Of a DNA stretch of 64,000 nt, positions 23,983-35,980 are shown in pieces. A program made the translations under genes and the position numbers. The notes beneath the pieces were generated by a model that saw nothing but the letters and a program-made list of their open reading frames with translations, was not told the DNA's origin and did no database searches. Source of the DNA: Tetrahymena thermophila SB210 (lineage: Eukaryota; Ciliophora; Oligohymenophorea; Hymenostomatida; Tetrahymenidae); assembly GCF_000189635.1 (NCBI RefSeq), contig NW_002476279.1:1-64000 (forward strand), read 5' to 3'. The first letter of the stretch is position 1. Every line of letters begins with the position of its first letter.

Positions 23983-24290
23983 GTTGATTATTAGCTTGTT
24001 TTTTGCTAAATATTTTGGTAGATAATATTCTAGAGGTAGTACTGTCTGTCAGTGACAAAAATGTAAATTAAGAAAAAAAAAAATATGAAATCAATAGTTT
24101 TGAAAATAAAATAGATACTAAAATTAACAAAACAAATAACTATTATTTATTAAACTACTAATTATAGTAAAGAAGGTACTAAATTTTAATAAAAAAAATT
24201 TAAGATACTTTAAAAATTGATAAAAAGCAGAATTGTCTTTGTAGAAATTTCTAAATAACAATATAAGATAAGTTTCTTTCTATCAAATAA

Positions 24291-25381
24291 TTTTTTAAAT
24301 TTCGTAAACTATTTATTTATTTACTTATTTATTTATTTGCTTTATAGTTTGAATTTATTATTCAAAAAAAAATTTCAATAAAAAATTTAAATTAAAGAAG
24401 AGGGGAAAAATTTTATAAAAGATTGTTTTTCAAATAAAATTAATAAAAATATTAAAGTAAATAAATGAGAAAAACAAACAAACATAATTTCAAACCAAAG
24501 TTTTTAATCCCACACTGATTTCACAAAATTCATTAATCAGTAGGAAGTAAAATTTCAAGATTAAAAACTATCACAAATGGTAGTATACTCCGGCTATAAA
24601 TGAATATTTCATTTATAATTACTTAATCTTGCAATTTTTATTTCTCAAATATCCATTCCCCTCATTTATTTATATCATACAAACTTGCGCTCATCGCTTT
24701 TGTAGGGAAGTATTTTTCTAACTTACAAAAGAGAATGATCAAGTATTGTACAGCTTTCAAAAATTAGGTCTCTTTCCAATTTATAAATTAAATTAATAAT
24801 AATAGAATATTAATTAAATAGATTAGACTTTCTTGAGCTTGATAATGATGATATGATTGATGATTACAAGTTTTTAATAAGATAAAAATATAAATAAATA
24901 AATAAAAAAAATAAATAAATATTAAATAAATAAATAATAAATATAAAAACAAAAATAAATCAATAAATAAATAAATAAAGAAAAATAAAAAATATAAAAG
25001 AAATCAAACAAATAAAAATTAAATGAGATATAAAATATATAATTTAGCTAATAGCAAATTACGCTTAACTGAAAATTACAATTTTTAAATGATTTACATT
25101 TTTACTAAAAAATATTTAATAACTCAAGCATTAGTTAAATTTAAACTGTGATATAGATTTTATAGTAAAATTTTTAGTAATTATTTAATTATAAAATGAA
25201 TAATTTTGAAGTAAAATTGAAGTAATTTAAAAATTTATTCTTTAAATATTCTATCATATCCACAAACAAAGAATAAAAAAAATTTTTAAATTGAAAAACT
25301 AGATAGAATCAAATAAATTTAATAAATTTAACATTTTTACTAAATAAATATTAACTATCAAATACTACTTTATAATTAACT
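24291..25381. other. Convergent intergenic region with (AAAT)n simple repeats
   Basis: Spacer between the converging hypothetical and LCAT-like genes. Imperfect (AAATA)/(AAAT) tandem repeats dominate about 24885-25020 and 24310-24345. No gene seen. Confidence 0.65.
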
Positions 25382-27638
25382 TCAATCCTTTAGTACAGGA
25401 CATTCAGATTAAATAGATAATACTTCATTTAATGTATATTTTTTAGTTTTTTTTGCTATTTCATTTGTTTAGATAGCTTCAAATATAGTGCCAATCACAA
25501 ATTTATCATTTATAAAGCAAGAATGGTTACATTTTTCTACACTCTTAGTATTTTGACATTCACAAGGTATTCCATGATATGAGTTTTTAGTATAAATCTT
25601 TTCTCCATTTTTTGAAGTGTTGTCATAAAAAGATTCATTACTTGCGTGCTTGGAGCAATATTCAATCAATTTAACAGGTTTGCTGTTTGGGGATTGATTA
25701 TCGAATTCAAAAGCCCATTTGAAAGCAGGAGTAATGGCTGAATAAGTAGGAACAGTGCCATCACCAATTGTAAAGCTTTATGATTCAGGGAAATAGAAAT
25801 CTTTATTTACAGATAATTTATCCTTAGGATTTTCGTTATAATTTAAACTAATTGTAGTTTCAAGAATACCTCCAAAAATAATAGCAGTGGGAACACCAGG
25901 GTTTTTAAGCTTGTTAAGACCTTCAGCTTTTAAAGATTTATTATACAATTTAATGTACTTAGAAGCATCATCAAGAGTAAAGTTGTTTAAAATGCTGATC
26001 AAATCTTCATTGTTAGATTTAAAAGTTTAATTTTTTATATTTAAAATTTCTTGCTCAAAGAGGTTAATTAATCCAGACTAGCATGTATTGTCAGATCTAA
26101 AAAATAATTTATTAGTATCGAAGCATTCATTTTCTCTTTCGGGGAATATACTCTTGAAAGGGGCTTCAGAAAATTTAGAAGGATCCTTTTCATATTCTAT
26201 TCTAGAAATGAGCTCTTTTAACCAGGGCTCATCTTTAAACTCATAAAATGTATTCTTTGGCAAGAGATCGTAAGTACTAGAAGAACTGTAAGCGAATTTG
26301 GTTTAAGAGTAGAAATTAATGCCAACTTGCAAACCTAAGATATTTTAGATATAAGAAGGATCACCTCCAATGATGTTAATGAAACTTTTGGGAGCACCAA
26401 TAAAAGGAGGACCTATTGCTATAAATTGTTTAACCTTTTAATCTTTGAAGGATTATTCAAAACTGGTAAGAGCATCTAGTGTATGAAGTGATCCTAAAGA
26501 GTGAGCAATTAGAACAGATTTTTTACCGGTTAAGCTAAATAGTGAATTAATTGCTGATTTAATCAATCTTTTAGTCTCATCTAATTATAAAATTATTTAT
26601 TTATTAATTTATTTTTAGTGATTTTAGTAAAATTTTAGTATTATTTTAATTAAAAAAATCATAAATCAAAGATTTTACTTTCTATTTATTAATTTATTTT
26701 TAGTGATTTTAGTAAAATTTTAGTATTATTTTAATTAAAAAAAATCATATTTACTTTCAGCCACAGATTATCTGAAATCATAAGGAAGAGCTTAGAACGA
26801 AAGTCCACTTTGATAACCTAGTTATTCTAAAGCATCAATTAAATTATGAAAACCATTTAAAGATTCAGTGGTTTATTTCATGATGGGATCATCTGTAAAA
26901 TCTCTGATAGCATTAGCTCCACACTCACTTTTACTTTTTGTTTTTGGTGTATTTCCATACCAAGTAACAAAAACACCTTTATTGTCTTACAATTTATTTG
27001 TTTTTTCATCATAATTAAGACTCATCAAGTCCCCAAAGCACTTGGAGTCTTTTAATTATAAAAGTTTAGTTTTTGAAAAAATGCTTCCCACCCAGAGTCT
27101 ATATTCTGTTTCTGGTCTCTTACCAAAAATATTATAACTAGAACAAGTAGACCAGCCGCAATTTGCAAATATTTCTGGATTTTCTTGTTACAAAACTTCA
27201 CAATCAATTTAGACTTAAAGGGAAGTTCCGAGAATACCTGGCATGATTGTCAAAGGAGCACAAGGACCTGATAAAAAAGTAAAAATTATAAGAATAAATT
27301 TAGTGATAATCTATTTAGCATGTTTTTTAAATTATTATCAATTAATTAAGTTTTAATTGTTTCAATAAATAAAAATAATTTTTTTAAATGTTACCTTTTT
27401 TGAATTCTTCTAATTGCTCTTAAGCGTTTAATTAAGCTGGATTCTTTCCATTAATACAGTAAAATCTGTTTTTTTAAATGAATTCTTTGATGTTATCTTT
27501 GAATTCGAGGTCTTTGAATTTTTGAAGAAAGTCTTCTTTGATTCCACCGAGGTCGGGATCTCTGTTATCTATCAAGACAGGAGTGAGTAAAATAGTAACA
27601 GCAACAAGACCTACTATTTTCAATATTTAGCTAGGCAT
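25382..27638 (-). CDS. Secreted LCAT-like acyltransferase/lipase
   Basis: Alpha/beta-hydrolase of the lecithin:cholesterol acyltransferase family, acting on phospholipids in the secretory pathway or outside the cell. Exons 27638-27395, 27267-26755 and 26580-25382 give 651 residues with matching phases. It begins with a signal peptide (MPSQILKIVGLVAVTILLTP). The family N-terminal block APLTIMPGILGTSLQ opens exon 2, with conserved Cys and Trp nearby (NCGWSTC). The nucleophile elbow AHSLGS in exon 3 supplies the Ser. The acid is probably the Asp in GDGTVPTYS, typical of LCATs, and a candidate His lies in YHGI or YCSKH towards the C-terminus. An acidic/basic insert rich in Lys, Glu and Asn separates Ser and Asp. 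Acyl donor and acceptor are unknown. Confidence 0.87.
26592..26750. repeat. Tandem duplication inside intron 2 of the LCAT-like gene
   Basis: A roughly 65-bp block beginning TATTTATTAATTTATTTTTA and running through GTGATTTTAGTAAAATTTTA to a T-A-rich end occurs twice, at about 26592-26662 and 26684-26750, nearly identical. The copies are separated by about 20 bp, and both lie within the intron at 26581-26754. Confidence 0.8.
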
Positions 27639-28370
27639 TCCAAAAAAAGTTGACTAAATTTTAATTTTTTGTTGTTCTATATTTTTAATTTAAAAATTTT
27701 ATTATGTAAATCAACTTAGTTAGCTTTTAACTAACATTGAAAGTTTAGTTATATAAGTAAATTTACCAAAGATAAATATAAGTAAAAATTAACAATTTAA
27801 CAATTTCCTCCAATAAAAAATTAAACATCTCTCAATTATTTTATTGAATATAAGCCAAATGTAACAATGAATTTGTTTCTAAAATTAAATTTAACTCTAA
27901 CAAATAAATTAGAAATAAAAATAAGATAAATTACTTTTCTCTTGTTTAAAAGAATTCTATCTCTTAATACTTATAAAAATCAACTCATATTTTTAAAAAT
28001 CAATTGTAAATTGTAAATCTAACCTTAGAAACTAAAGAAATTTTAGAAATTTAAACTGAATAAAATAGAATACTAAAATATTTTTGAAAAAGTTTAATTT
28101 GTGAAAATCAATTTATGTTAACTTTGAACTTAAAATAGCTTTTAAAATAATTTTTTGAAGATAAATAAAGCCGAAAAAAAAGAAGAGATAAATTGAACAG
28201 GATAGTTCTAGATAATTGGTTTACTACAAACATGATGCGATTTGTCTAATAGATCTTAAATAAATAATTAATTTTATCAATTTTGGTAAATTATAGGTTA
28301 TTAATTTATCTTCAGTAATTATATATTTTTATTAAAGACCCTTATAATAATTTGATAATCTGCCTTTCAC
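27639..28370. other. Intergenic spacer upstream of the LCAT-like gene
   Basis: About 730 bp of AT-rich DNA. Presumed LCAT-like promoter on the minus strand; no motif recognised and no gene seen. Confidence 0.5.
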
Positions 28371-28607
28371 TCAGTAATAGAAGGAACTAGGATATGCAAT
28401 ATGTAATGCTTTAATAAACTCTTGGTCTGTATTGTACACACAAACATTATCGCACAAGTCTAAGATAACTTTTTCGTATTTATCCTTTCTTTCTAAAAGG
28501 GTTTGGGAGAATTTTAATATTCTATCATCAGACTCTATCCTGTTATTTCTATATTTTAAATTTGAAAATATTTGTATAATGAAATAAAATTTGATTGATA
28601 TCATCAT
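28371..28607 (-). CDS. Possible small protein, 78 residues
   Basis: A TGA-terminated frame with no internal TAA/TAG, starting MMISIKFYFIIQIFSNLKYR. The N-terminus is hydrophobic; the rest is charged (DDRILKFSQTLLERKDKYEK) with two Cys in LDLCDNVCVY. Composition is protein-like but there is no recognised family. It could be an isolated small gene, a terminal exon or a decayed remnant. Confidence 0.35.
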   Translation of the reverse strand: MMISIKFYFIIQIFSNLKYRNNRIESDDRILKFSQTLLERKDKYEKVILDLCDNVCVYNTDQEFIKALHIAYPSSFYY

Positions 28608-28774
28608 TTTTTATTAAGGAATAATTTGGTGCTTTTGTTAAATAAAAGTGAAAATTTCATGGAAAGCTTATAAATAAATTTGATTTAAGTTCTAGCTCTT
28701 CAATCAACAAGAAATAATAAATATTGCTTCGCTTAAAGTAAAGTAATTAAAAAATTCTATTAATCTGATATAAA

Positions 28775-29032
28775 ATGAATGATGATCAAATTAATTAAAT
28801 GATTTCATTTATGAGTGATGAAATAAAAAAATTACTTCAAAATAATTCTTATTTTAGATAGTTAAGTGCATTCTTGTAAGATACACGATATATAGAATAA
28901 TCCATCAGCGTTAATCTAGTTATTTCTTTTTAATTTTGTAAAAGTAAAATTTCAATCATAAAAATTTAGATATAAATTTTACTCTAGATTGATATCAATA
29001 AACGATAAATCTTTTTGAATTCTGAAGATTGA
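28775..29032 (+). CDS. Possible small plus-strand ORF antisense to the LRR gene end
   Basis: With TAA/TAG as Gln the frame is open for 85 codons, beginning MNDDQINQMISFMSDEIKKL. The first 40 codons look protein-like, but then it enters the 3' end of the minus-strand LRR gene (stop at 28952), where the opposite strand is clearly coding. A good 5' splice site (GTAAGA) follows the protein-like part. It may be a gene remnant; low confidence. Confidence 0.25.
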
Positions 29033-32000
29033 TAAAATATGTTTGATACCAAGATTGCCTAAATAATTGTTCGAGAAATTAAATGTGATGGATTTTAGAG
29101 AGCGAATATTTTCTAATGCATAAAAAAGCTCATAGATATCATAATGAATAAGGAAGTTTTATGAAAATTCAAAGTTGATTATATTTAACTAATTCATTAT
29201 TTTTAGAGAGTTTTTAAGATAAGAAGTAAAAAGATTTTATTTCTTAGAGTAATCGAAAATCAAGTTATTTTGCTAATCTTTTTTCAATTTAGATTCTTTG
29301 ATATAAGATTACAATCTTTCATTTTCTTTTTCTAATGACTTTTTTTATTCTACAAGAACATTCAGCTGATTATTCAATATTTCCTCTTTTTCATTAGAAA
29401 ACTGTATTGCTTTTTATTTTCTAGGAGATATGTATTCCTATATTTTATTTTTAAGTTGCTTTTTTTGTATTAATATTGACTTCCTCTTATAATCATTTTC
29501 TTTTTTTTAATTGTAAGCATCATTCAGCCTTAATTATTTTGACTCGGTCTTTTATGAAATGTCTTTTTCTTCATTCATCAGAGTTTGCTCTTACTAAAGT
29601 ATTTCGTTTTTTTATTTTGACAGCTCATCTTTAATATCGTCAGCAATTTTCAATTATTTCTCATTAATTTAGTCTATTTCACAATCATTAGCAATTATTC
29701 TCGCTTCATATTAATTTACTTAGTTGGAAAGCATTTTTACAAAAACCTTAATTTCATCTTTTTATTTTTCAAGATCTTCTACATTATTACTATGCTCTTT
29801 AATATTTGGTATACTAAGTAAACTATTTACCCTATACCATAAAATTTAATAATTATTTAATCTCCTACAATAAATATTTTTTATTTGGCAAATTTATTTT
29901 ACACTTATAACAGACAATAGTTAGTAATTAAATAAATATTTTTAATTAATTTTAGAAAAAATATCAATAAAACTAATTAATTATTTTACCTATTCAACTT
30001 TAATATGAGCTTATTTACGTAAACAAGTTTTTTTAATCCACTAAAAATATAATTAACTCCTTCTCTTTCTAAAAGATTATCAGAAAGATCCATATTTAAA
30101 TAAGTTAGATTCTTCATTTTACATAAAGTTAAACAAATTAATCTAGACTATAATGATCCTATATGACAATTCCTATCATGATATTTGAAATGTAAAAATG
30201 AAAAAATGAAAAATTTTAATTATAAATTACCTCAAAATCAAACTGAGTGCATGGAACTAATTTTACTCTGGCATATTTTTAAATAATTAAGTACAAAAAA
30301 CACTTTGGTTCCATAGATCTTAAGCTTTTAATGAAAGAGAGTTATTTACCTACATTTCTTAATCTTCTTGTTGAAAGGATAAATACAATGCTGACATATC
30401 CAAAACACTTTTGAATCCTAAGTTTTTATTTCTCTTTAGCTCATCTTCATTTTATTTATCAGTATTTAAAAGGCAATCGCTTTTATTTAAATTAAGAGAA
30501 GAATTAATTTTTTTAAATAAAAAATAAAATAAACTAGTAATTTACGAATAATTTAAATGCAATTCTTTTAATTTAGAGAAGTAAGGAAGTGCCTATGATA
30601 TCTAATTTAGCCCATTTGCTAATACTTTGTTATTTCTATTTATTTTAATTGATTTCAATATATTTTTAAGATATTTATTAAAATTACTCAAGCGATAAAA
30701 GCAATTCTTGCAAAGATACAAGTTGCTAAAGTCCATATGAAATATATTTGCAACCTTCAGCTTGTATGCTATTACAGCTTTATATGATAATATTTTATTA
30801 ACTCATAAAAAAAGAAATGAATAATTTTATTTTACTCTAGATAGAGATAGAGCTTTTTTAAAAATTAAAATAAGGAAAGACATCCAGATAGAGATAACAT
30901 AACTTCGTCGCTTAAGAAATTTTTACTAAAAATAATTGAAATTTGAATTAAGCAAGCTAAAATTTAAATTTACGAAATATCTAAAGTTAGCTCTTAAAGA
31001 TTAATGTGCTTTTACATTTAATAAAATATTTAAAAAGCTCCTTAGCTTCCAACCTTTTAATTACTTATATTTTAGATAAATTAGATAAAAATTACTCTAA
31101 AAGTAATTTTACAAAAGTTGTAAATCGAAGACTTCGATTGAGTTACAAACTTATATTGAATCAGATAGTACTCTGCAACCAACTTAACCAAGCTTTTTGT
31201 AATCAGATCTATAGTTAAGGTATATTAAAAGCAAAACATTTTTATTAAATTCCTAATAAATAAAATTTACATTTCTAAGTCAAGACTTATATTTTGTGTA
31301 TCATATTTGAATATCCTTTGAAGTTAACCCCATTTCCAATATGATTTTTCTCTAAATAAATTAATAAAATAATATTTTATCATACATTATAAAATATTTG
31401 TAAAACAAGATCTTACTCTAAAAGAATATGAGCATATTGGATGCATTTTTTATCATTAATGATTCTGTAAACTTAGCTGAAGTAGTAATCTTAAATGCTA
31501 ATTTAAATTAAAGAATAATAACTATTTATTTAACATTATCAAATTTATTATACTTTCCAAATATTTCTATTTTTTTAACACTAATATTTTCAAGTAGCTT
31601 TAATATTTCAAACTATATTTAATCATCAAGATATGAAATTTCACTTAGATTGATTTATATCTTCCTTAAATTTTGTTAAGAATGCTTCTAGATAATTGAA
31701 AAATCACTGTATGCTTGATCATCAATTAAAGATTTTTTATAATATAAATCTTTTTCTCTTTGAATATTTATTAAAAAAAATTATTGTAAAATTATTTTTT
31801 TAATAGTTTTCTTACGAGATAATAAGCACTCTGAATAATTTAATAGATTATTCATCCTCTGTTAAACTTGTAACCAAACGTTTGTAACTTCTCTTTCTTA
31901 TTGTATTCCCACTATTAAAATTAATTAGTAAATAAATAAATAAAAATCAAGCATTTTTAACACATTTTTACATCAAATTTATATAAATATCTTCAAGCAT

Positions 32001-34509
32001 ACCACAATCTGTAAAAGCTGTTTGGATTGAATTAATTATGTAGCTTTCTTACATAAATTGATACCTATTAGTTTATATTTATTTAACTTTAATTTATTCT
32101 ATAAAGTTGTATTTTTGTTAATTTTTAAATCAAAAACAAAATATTTTTAGATAAATAATTTATTAATATTTTATCAAATATATTATATTAATTTTTTTAA
32201 TATGATAATAATAATATTTTATTTAAATTCAAATAAATTTTCTTAATAATTTATAATAATGTAAATATATTAAAAAGCTTATATTAAATTTTACTGAAGG
32301 TCAATATGGAGATGTGTAAGATTCTTAAGTTTTAAGAATGTTTTCTCTAAAGAATTCACTAAAATTGGTAGATAATATCTTTGCTTCGGAGGTTAAAAAC
32401 TTAGCTTTTAAATATTTAGACAGCTAGTAGGGTTTAAATCTATAAGCCTATCTAATTATATATTAGAGTCAATTACAACTTTAGGTGGAATAGGAAATCT
32501 GGAATCAATGTGAATTTAACTTTTTGCTTTTAATTTACTTAGTTGGGATTCTATAAAGTAGTAAGAGTAGTAGTTATTATAAAATATATCATTTAGACCT
32601 ATAAACGAATTGATGAAAATATTAAATATTCCAAGTATTAGATGTGCTAGTGCAATTCCACTTTAATTGTTTAGAATCGAGATATTTACTAAATTGAGTC
32701 CTAAATTTGGCATAGTGCTAAAAATACAAATGATAAAATTACCAATTACTAAATACTAGAATAGAAGTTTATTAGTTAAGAATCTTTTGTAATCAAAACC
32801 TATGTTAGCACTTAATTATAAATCAATATTTTCTTAATTATTACTCTGTTATGATGTCTGAATATTAATCTCTGTTTTTTTCTAAAACGACACTTCAACA
32901 GGCTGTAAGTATATAGATTATGATTTTTGTATATGTTTTTTGATAGAGGAAGATGCTTGAAGCTTTAGAGCTGGCATTTAAGGTGTTTTCAATTAATCTT
33001 CTTGTTGGGATTAATTTTTTTGCATAAAATTAATACTATCTTTACCATTAATTTAATCTTATTAAATTGAAGGATGTATGTTTTCATTTTATGTCTTTTT
33101 AGGGCCAAACTTGCTACTCTAATTGATTTCTTTTGAGCTCTGAATAACTTCATCTAAAAACTCTCCAAATATATTAACTCTTTTATTAGTTTTATAAGAG
33201 GAATTTTCTAATATTACATTTTCAAGCTCAAAATAGTTTTATTAGATGCTATTTTACTACTTTAGGTCTTTTGGCTCCAGATTTTCGCTATCATCAATTT
33301 GTTTATTTTCGTTGTAGTTTAATTGCTAAGATTAAATTGTATATAAAACCTTTTATTCCTTAATTTCATTCTAACGGAGATCAATGAGTATTTTTTTTTC
33401 TAATTTGAGGACTTCTTTCCTCTTTTATTATTCTTCTAATATGTTTTATTACTGTTTTATAGCTTAAGATATGATAGAATTTTGTTTGGATTCTTTCATA
33501 TTTTAGGAGAGTTATTGTTGATTAGTTATTTAAAAATCACTTATGTTTAGCTAGGAATAATCTTAGTGCTAATTCTAATGTATGATTGATAAGTCTATAA
33601 TAGATTTTTATCTTCCTTACTAAAATGATATTGACTAATCTTACACAGATTTGTTCATAGAAAAGTTTGATTCATCATTTTATTCTTTTATTATCATACT
33701 TTTATCTTAGGAAACACCTTTTCTAATACTCATAGAAGCAGCGTTTTATAGAATAGAGCTTGGTTATTTTACTTACGCTGATGAAAATTTAGATTTGTTT
33801 AATTATAGTGCTTCTTTTCCTTGTTTTAACATTTTTCTAATTTTCTCACTAGCTTAGGCCTAAAGCTCTTTTTTCTTTTTCATTTCTATTTCTTTTTATT
33901 ATTATTCTGTGTGTTATATCGAATTTTACTGTTATTATACCACTGCTTAGTCATCTCCATATCTCATCTTTATATTATCATTTTCTTCTTAATATAAATT
34001 TTCCAAGTTTTCTTAATTCATTTTTTCGTTTATTTCATTTATAAGTTACCTAAATAATATTTTTGAAAGAACTCATTTATTAAATATTAATAAAAATTTA
34101 ATAATTACTCTGTCATAAAAGCTTAATAGTTCTCAAATGTTTGTTTCAAAATCACAACACCAAACACTCTAAAGTACATCAAAAATGTGAAGTAGACACT
34201 CTTTGGCATTGAAATCAAAAATTATTTTATGAATGCCAAAAAGTATTTTATTTTAAAATTAATTTCCGTTTATCCTGCCTTGAAATCTCTTATAGGAAAG
34301 TATTATTTCTGTGATTTGGCAATCAATATTGCCCAGCATATAAGTAAAATTATAAATGGTAAAATAAAAAAGATAGCGTTTAAGGTAAGAAGCACATCAT
34401 ATTAAAATTTCTCTAAGGACATGTATAGTATTTAAATTAATAAATCACCAAATCCTAATAGAAAAACTAAAGCAAGCTTTAAAACTTATAAGATAAAATC
34501 TAAAGTCAT
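28952..34509 (-). CDS. Multi-pass membrane protein with coiled coil and leucine-rich repeats
   Basis: Large multi-exon gene. Exon 1 (34509-34109) encodes hydrophobic helices (VLKLALVFLLGFGDLLIQIL, IFFILPFIILLICWAILIAK). Exon 2 (34049-32295, 585 codons) holds a Gln/Ser-rich polar region, then two more hydrophobic segments (YLVIGNFIICIFSTMPN and AHLILGIFNIFINSFIGL), then leucine-rich text starting LKNLTHLHIDLQ. The splice to the next exon keeps phase and continues the repeat (LEDIYINL), which joins this to the downstream LRR exons at about 29.9-32.05 kb. Near the C-terminus is a long Lys/Glu/Gln coiled coil (29.28-29.83 kb, minus), followed by final LRR-like sequence and TGA 28952-28954. Function is unknown; membrane receptor or scaffold is a guess. 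Internal LRR exon ends were not resolved. Confidence 0.7.
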
Positions 34510-35067
34510 ATCCTTATAATCTTTAAGCAAGGTTTAGATAGATTTCAAAAAATAATTAACAGAAAATTTTTTAATTAAATTAAATTCACGGATACAAATT
34601 ATTAATTTAAAAATCTTTAACTTAATCTTCTTTGCTGCCAATAAAACCTATCTTAAATTAATGAAGAAACATAAAATATTTTCTATTTTAAATCGCTGCA
34701 ATTTAATTATTTTAATTTTCAATTATTAAATTTACAAAATGAAGCATTAATTTTTAAAAATTTAGTAATTTTTTAACAATTTATTTAATTAAAAAATCAT
34801 AAAAAAGGATGGTTTAAAAACATTTAAAAAGAGAATAAATTTTTTAGAAAATCTTTAGTCATTCGTTTAAAAAACGAATAAACTAAAATATTTTAATATG
34901 ATTTTTATCTGATTAAAAAATACATAAATAAAAACTATTTTAAAATTATTTAATTAGATTTGTTAATTTAATTAATTGAGGTTTATTAATGACATTATGA
35001 TTAAGTAAGTAAGTATCAATCTAACTTCCTTTCTATCTATCTATTTATATTTATTTCTTTATAACTT
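34510..35067. other. Intergenic spacer
   Basis: AT-rich spacer between the LRR gene start and the IFT22 stop. A CTAT tandem (TCTATCTATCTATTTAT) lies near 35032-35048. Nothing else recognised. Confidence 0.55.
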
Positions 35068-35980
35068 TCATTTCATAAAATTACTTTCAATCTAATCTTC
35101 ATTTTCATATATTTAGTTCATTACATTTGTAAAAAGTTTTTCAAAAGCTGGGAAAATAGTTTCATGTCCCTCTTCAATAGATGTGTTAAAAACAGAAACT
35201 GCTGGACAACATTTAACTTAATAATATTCATAAATTTTAATTTAATATTCAAATAAAATAGATGATATTTAAAAAATATTTTACTTTATCTCTATTTATT
35301 TTTTTATACAGGTTTTCCTGATACTTAGTGTGCAAATGCTTTTTTATTTATAAAACAAACACATTAAATTATTCTGATGCAAATAAATTATTGTTCTAAT
35401 TACCCATTAACAAGTTTGGAGGCATTTTTGATTTATTTGCAAAATTGTTAAACCAACCTTCTATTTCCTATTCATGTCTAGGATTTTCTGCATTATATAT
35501 CATTAAGCAACCATGAGCATTTTTTTGAATAGCAGGCCAAGTTGGTTCATATCTATTTTATTTATTTTTTGCTTAAATATTTTATGATTTCAATGTTAAA
35601 TAAACATAGAAAAGAGCAACAATTCAAATTCTATCATATTAAAATGTTAATCATAAAAAGCTAACTTTAATATTTTACCTTGGATCACCTGAAACTGTTT
35701 AATAAAGAAAATAATTTAATTAATAAAATGAATTTACTAAAGATTATATAATTAAATCAATTTTACCATCCCAAAGCTAAATGGTAGCCATTTCTTATCC
35801 TGGTCTTTTGCGATTTACTGGTGCTTCTCTGTTAAATTCAACTATTCTTAAAGCTGCAGTAGGTCTATAGTCTTTGGAAATACCATCTAAACGATTTGCT
35901 AAATAATTTGCGATAGCAGTCTTTCCGCTTTAAGAAGGACCAATAATTATAATTTTTACAACTCTTTGCTTATCTGACAT
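35068..35980 (-). CDS. IFT22: Intraflagellar transport protein 22 (RABL5-like small GTPase)
   Basis: Rab-like small GTPase subunit of the IFT-B complex, which moves cargo along cilia. Exon 1 (35980-35767) starts MSDKQRVVKIIIIGPSQSGK, a clear P-loop (GPSQSGKT) with the RABL5-like Ser-Gly-Lys context. Exon 2 is a 16-nt microexon (35694-35679) completing QLWDVSGDPR, the equivalent of switch II. Exon 3 (from 35552) reads YEPTWPAIQKNAHGCLMIYN and MPPNLLMGNQ at the guanine-specificity region, which lacks the standard NKxD, as in animal RABL5. The last exon contains CCPAVSVFNTSIEEG and ends at TGA 35068-35070. The exon 3/exon 4 junction is uncertain: the obvious donor at 35309 gives the wrong phase, while one in the GNQ region fits. 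Confidence 0.88.

Noticed and set aside
23846-24058. Minus-strand 70-residue ORF starting MSLTDSTTSRIL
   Set aside because: Lies opposite the end of the plus-strand Ser/Asn-rich gene and overlaps its likely last exon; no independent support.
24880-25020. AAAT/AAATA repeats as a possible satellite or replication origin
   Set aside because: Imperfect short simple sequence common in AT-rich ciliate spacers; no conserved origin element such as the rDNA type I repeat was seen.
31006-31218. Plus-strand 70-residue ORF starting MLLHLIKYLKSS
   Set aside because: It lies antisense to LRR exons of the minus-strand gene and mirrors their Leu-rich codons; a shadow frame.
35450-35466. TAAACCAACCT, close to the Tetrahymena chromosome breakage sequence
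   Set aside because: It lies inside conserved IFT22 coding sequence (Gly-Trp-Phe-Asn), diverges from the 15-mer in its last four bases, and breakage sites are normally removed from the macronucleus.
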